Of a stretch of 32,385 nt of DNA, positions 29,740-32,385 are shown piece by piece. The stretch comes from Bacteroidales bacterium. Lineage in GTDB: Bacteria > Bacteroidota > Bacteroidia > Bacteroidales > UBA7332. Location of the stretch: positions 1 through 32,385 of the forward strand of contig JAQTZA010000006.1 of the NCBI GenBank assembly GCA_028687995.1, read 5' to 3'. The translations under genes and the position numbers were made by a program. Under the pieces are notes generated by a model. It had not been told where the DNA came from, searched no databases, and worked only from the letters and a program-made list of their open reading frames with translations. The number at the start of each line of letters is the position of its first letter. Within the stretch, counting starts at the first letter, position 1.

Positions 29740-30446
29740 TTCTCGAAGTTCTTGTTTACTACCGATAGTTTGTAACCTAATTTTGGAATTGTCAAAATAG
29801 CCACACTTGAGTCTGCACTTAGCTTTGCTCGCAAAGAAAATAGCACATTGTATAGTGATGCCTCTCGCATAGGTATCTCTTTATCTCCCCAAATCGATTC
29901 TAAAAGATCTTTCTTGGATACCACCTTTTCGATATTCTCACATAGAATGGATAATACAGCACTCTCATTTTTTTGTAAATGAATGGTGTCAATGTTTTGA
30001 AGAGTTTGATCACTTGGTGAAAATACGTAGTTTGCTAAATGAATGCATTCTTCTTCCGTTTGAGTGGCTTTTTGAAGCTCTTGATATCGTATTAACTGAG
30101 CATTAATCCGAAGACCTAGCTCTCTAATACTGTATGGTTTTTTTAAATAATCGACATTTCCAACCTTGAATCCTTCTTTTAAATCTTCGATTTGAGAGCG
30201 AGAGGTGGTAAAAATTATGGGTATGTTGCTTATTTTTCGAATCTCTTTGCTAACATCGAATCCAGTCATTACCCCTTTCAGATTGACATCCAGCAGAATA
30301 ATATTGGGTTCATAACTGGTAAAAGCATCGATAGCATCTTCACCTCGAGTGATGTGATATACCTCAAATCCCTCACTCTCCAATCCATCCGTTAGCATAA
30401 AAGCTAGATTTGCATCATCCTCAATTAGTAGTATTCTATTCATCAT
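29736..30446 (-). CDS. OmpR-family response regulator
   Basis: A 236-residue regulator. The receiver domain (about residues 1-120) has the acidic pair EDD (9-11), the phospho-acceptor Asp53 (ILLDVN) and the conserved lysine in YLKKPYS. The C-terminal winged-helix DNA-binding domain (about 140-232) ends with LTIPKLGYKLSV, a variant of the usual RGxGYxL. It lies 21 bases after the histidine kinase gene and is its likely partner. It overlaps the convergent serpin gene by four bases. RprY of Bacteroides is a comparable protein, but orthology is not shown. Confidence 0.92.
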   Translation of the reverse strand: MMNRILLIEDDANLAFMLTDGLESEGFEVYHITRGEDAIDAFTSYEPNIILLDVNLKGVMTGFDVSKEIRKISNIPIIFTTSRSQIEDLKEGFKVGNVDYLKKPYSIRELGLRINAQLIRYQELQKATQTEEECIHLANYVFSPSDQTLQNIDTIHLQKNESAVLSILCENIEKVVSKKDLLESIWGDKEIPMREASLYNVLFSLRAKLSADSSVAILTIPKLGYKLSVVNKNFEN

Positions 30447-30467
30447 TTTCTCTAGTAATTATGTATT

Positions 30468-31820
30468 TCAAGCGGGTAAATATACTTTAAATTCGCTTCC
30501 CTTTGTTAACTCACTGATCACTTCTATATGTCCGGCATGTTTTTCGATGACGGCTTTTACATAGCTTAATCCAATACCAAAACCAGCGGGAGCTCCTGGT
30601 ACTGGGTTCAGACGTGTGTATTTTTCAAATACACTTCCAATTTTGTCGGGTGCAATTCCAATGCCATTGTCTTTTACACATAGTAGCAAATCTTTCTTTA
30701 CATGTTCAACCGAAATTGAGATTTGGACTGTCTCTTTCGAATATTTGATTGCATTATCAATCAGATTAGCAATACTTTGAGTTAGGTGGTCTTTGTCACC
30801 CTTTACCATAATCTTCTCTTCTAGGGTATCAAATCGAATAGACACCTCTTTTTCTGCAACATCCGTAAACTTTTCCTTGAGCACCGATATCACTTCTTTT
30901 AAATCAAATTCGCTAAAGTTTAGATTGAAAACGCCCTCTTCTGCCATCGATAAAGTCATAATCATGCCAATTTTTTCAGACATATCTCGAGTGGCTTCTT
31001 TCGAGATAGCGAGATAACGTTCTTTTTTTAGTTTGTTCTCATCAATCGATGGTCTCGAAAGTGCATCCAATGCCATGTGAAGTTGAGCTACCGGTCTTTT
31101 TAATTCATGCGCCGTGTGCCCGAAGAAATCATTCTTGATTGCATTCAACTGTTTCTGTCTTGAAAGAGTCAGAAACAGAAACCACAAACCATAAAGACAA
31201 AAGATTGAGAGCAATAGTGATCCTAGCAAAAGTGTACCCATTCGCTGGAAGATATTGGCAAGGGGATTCATTAAAATCAACTCCAAAGATTTGTGCTTTT
31301 CTAAATCAATCGAAAGATATTCAGATCGTATGAGAAATGATGAAGAAGTTTTGAGTTCTTTTGATGATTCCAATATATCTCCATTTTTGGGATTTACCAC
31401 ACGAACAGTAAAGTCAGAAATAATACGACGCGAAGCTAATACGTCAGCGATTGTGCTGTCAAGCCTTTGAATGTTAAGTGGTGCAGATTTGCTGGTGTAA
31501 TCATTCAGGCTTTTCGATATTAAAGCAAGGATATCACTTTTATCGATATTCATTTTGTCAATATCGTAGGTAGCTACACTTTCATTGTTGTCATTCGATG
31601 AAGTTGCATCGATATTTATTGTCGAATTTTGAGTCTTACCTGACAATGAATTTTTTCTATAATTCAAATCAGTATTGTATGCTTCAGATAAAATGGCATT
31701 TGTCTCTCGTTTCAAGGATTCTTGCGTTAGCCGAAAATGATCGTAAACGATGTATGCCTGCGAAACTAAGATAAGCAAGAGGCAAAGGATAGATATAAAG
31801 GTGATTATACGGGTTTTCAT
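30468..31820 (-). CDS. Membrane sensor histidine kinase
   Basis: A 450-residue kinase. Membrane segments lie at about residues 5-26 (TFISILCLLLILVSQAYIVY) and 195-220 (LLLGSLLLSIFCLYGLWFLFL). They enclose a periplasmic sensor domain of about 165 residues rich in Ser/Asn/Asp. The H-box is HTAHELKRPVAQ, with phospho-acceptor His238. The ATPase domain has the N-box SIANLIDNAIKYS, the G1 box VKDNGIGIAPDKIG and the G2 box GFGIGLSYVK. It is the first gene of the two-component operon. The signal is unknown. It resembles RprX-type kinases of Bacteroidales. Confidence 0.92.
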   Translation of the reverse strand: MKTRIITFISILCLLLILVSQAYIVYDHFRLTQESLKRETNAILSEAYNTDLNYRKNSLSGKTQNSTINIDATSSNDNNESVATYDIDKMNIDKSDILALISKSLNDYTSKSAPLNIQRLDSTIADVLASRRIISDFTVRVVNPKNGDILESSKELKTSSSFLIRSEYLSIDLEKHKSLELILMNPLANIFQRMGTLLLGSLLLSIFCLYGLWFLFLTLSRQKQLNAIKNDFFGHTAHELKRPVAQLHMALDALSRPSIDENKLKKERYLAISKEATRDMSEKIGMIMTLSMAEEGVFNLNFSEFDLKEVISVLKEKFTDVAEKEVSIRFDTLEEKIMVKGDKDHLTQSIANLIDNAIKYSKETVQISISVEHVKKDLLLCVKDNGIGIAPDKIGSVFEKYTRLNPVPGAPAGFGIGLSYVKAVIEKHAGHIEVISELTKGSEFKVYLPA

Positions 31821-31886
31821 CGACGACTATTTATTTCTAAAATCTGATTCACTTTTGATTATTGAAATAACTCCTCTGTTACATAG

Positions 31887-31894
31887 CAAAAGTA
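31887..31894 (-). promoter_or_regulatory. Promoter -7 box of the two-component operon
   Basis: The minus strand reads TACTTTTG, a full TAnnTTTG match, 66 bases upstream of the kinase ATG. Confidence 0.65.
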
Positions 31895-32084
31895 CAAAAA
31901 AAAATCAAAAAAGATTCAATCCCTGAAATTTCATTTTTTTTGGTAAATCCATTTCTACAATTTATAAATATTTATCGCTACAAAAGATTCATTCTGAACA
32001 ATTTTCTCGAGAAATATGAAGAAATGCTCTTTTTTGAGCCTTTTTTTATCGTTTTTACTATGCTGAAAATTGATGATTTTTTTA

Positions 32085-32117
32085 ATCATAATTAATTGTT
32101 TATTAATTAATTATGAT
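32085..32117. repeat. 13-bp perfect inverted repeat
   Basis: ATCATAATTAATT, seven-base loop GTTTATT, AATTAATTATGAT: perfect arms in an AT-rich stretch about 90 bp upstream of the putative -7 box of the GG-leader peptide gene. It could be an operator. There is no T-run typical of a terminator directly after it. Confidence 0.6.
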
Positions 32118-32206
32118 AGATTATATCAACAATTAATTGAATGTTGATTAGAAAAAAATGAGAAAAAAATGAGATTTTTATTAGAGTCCTTTTTTTCAAC
32201 AGCCCT

Positions 32207-32214
32207 TAATATTG
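32207..32214 (+). promoter_or_regulatory. Possible promoter -7 box of the GG-leader peptide gene
   Basis: TAATATTG differs from TAnnTTTG at one position and lies 44 bases upstream of the peptide ATG. No convincing -33 element is seen, so this is tentative. Confidence 0.35.
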
Positions 32215-32258
32215 CATCATCAAACAATTATTACTAACCCAATCAAATACTTAAAGCT

Positions 32259-32384
32259 ATGAAAACAACAAACAACACAACAGCTAAAATGGAAGAAATG
32301 ACATTGTCAGCAATGAAACAAGTAAATGGAGGTCAATATATTGAGATTATAATTGACGGAACAATTTATAGAATTAGAATTTAA
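32259..32384 (+). CDS. Small peptide precursor with double-glycine leader
   Basis: A complete 41-codon gene at the window edge. Leader residues 1-25 end in MTLSAMKQVNGG. Counting back from the cut, hydrophobic residues stand at -12 (Met), -7 (Met) and -4 (Val), with Gly-Gly at -2 and -1. This is the pattern recognised by C39 peptidase-containing ABC transporters that export bacteriocins, signalling peptides and RiPP precursors. The predicted core is 16 residues, QYIEIIIDGTIYRIRI, alternating hydrophobic and polar residues, without Cys. Similar GG-leader natural-product precursors are known in Bacteroidota. Maturation and export genes would lie beyond the right edge. Function is therefore unproved. 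Confidence 0.75.
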   Translation: MKTTNNTTAKMEEMTLSAMKQVNGGQYIEIIIDGTIYRIRI

Positions 32385-32385
32385 T

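Larger units (their letters stand above)
31821..32258. other. AT-rich intergenic region before the GG-leader peptide gene
   Basis: These 438 bases contain the kinase promoter, a 13-bp inverted repeat (32085-32117), an 11-base tandem duplication of GAAAAAAATGA starting at 32151, and a weak -7 box at 32207. A 16-codon open frame, MKKCSFLSLFLSFLLC (32016-32066), looks like an isolated signal peptide and is not called as a gene. Confidence 0.5.

Noticed and set aside
32016-32066. A 16-codon open frame MKKCSFLSLFLSFLLC resembling a lone signal peptide
   Set aside because: It ends immediately after the hydrophobic stretch, has no clear promoter and lies in a T-rich region where such frames arise by chance. 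It is mentioned but not called.

Overview
This window is chromosomal DNA of a member of the Bacteroidota, most likely the order Bacteroidales. Several independent signs agree. There are many promoters of the Bacteroidota type (-7 box TAnnTTTG). Start codons are mostly not preceded by strong Shine-Dalgarno sequences. The trp operon has the order trpB-E-G-D-C-F-A. There is a NigD-like lipoprotein, and two proteins carry C-terminal type IX secretion (T9SS) sorting domains. T9SS argues for a Porphyromonadaceae, Paludibacteraceae, Dysgonomonadaceae or Marinilabiliales-like lineage rather than Bacteroides itself. The genus cannot be fixed from the sequence alone.

Layout. Positions 1-960 hold a TerB/DnaJ-domain protein and its terminator. 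Positions 981-9380 hold a complete tryptophan operon on the minus strand. It starts from a TAnnTTTG promoter, then a 19-residue leader peptide with three consecutive Trp codons and a classical attenuator, then trpB, trpE, trpG, trpD, trpC, trpF and trpA. Two AT-rich genes of unknown function are inserted on either side of trpF. The five upstream junctions (leader/B, B/E, E/G, G/D, D/C) each contain a 110-117 bp element with GC-rich hairpin ends in inverted orientation. In three genes (trpB, trpG, trpC) this element supplies protein-coding sequence.

Positions 9409-17208 are mostly housekeeping genes: a DUF4833-type secreted protein, zwf, xerD, then aroQ-pyk-O-methyltransferase, then gcvH and purE, and a HepT/MntA (HEPN/MNT) toxin-antitoxin pair convergent with purE. 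Positions 17213-20980 hold a 1209-residue T9SS surface protein with seven repeats of about 110 residues. Its promoter has a 19-bp direct repeat with 21-bp period just upstream. Positions 21341-22993 hold a DUF2156 protein and a GNAT acetyltransferase. Positions 22974-27482 hold a four-gene minus-strand operon: T9SS-exported subtilase, xseA, RNase Z and a NigD-like lipoprotein. Positions 27576-29739 hold a thioredoxin-fold protein lacking the redox cysteines, behind a pair of palindromes and a structured leader, and a lipoprotein serpin. Positions 29736-31894 hold a histidine kinase/OmpR-type regulator pair. The right edge carries a 41-residue peptide gene with a double-glycine leader, the probable first gene of an exported-peptide or natural-product locus running out of the window.

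The most interesting signals are the trp attenuator, the paired repeat elements inside the trp operon, the tandem operator-like repeat before the surface-protein gene, and the truncated view of the GG-leader peptide locus. No rRNA, tRNA, CRISPR array or insertion-sequence transposase was seen.
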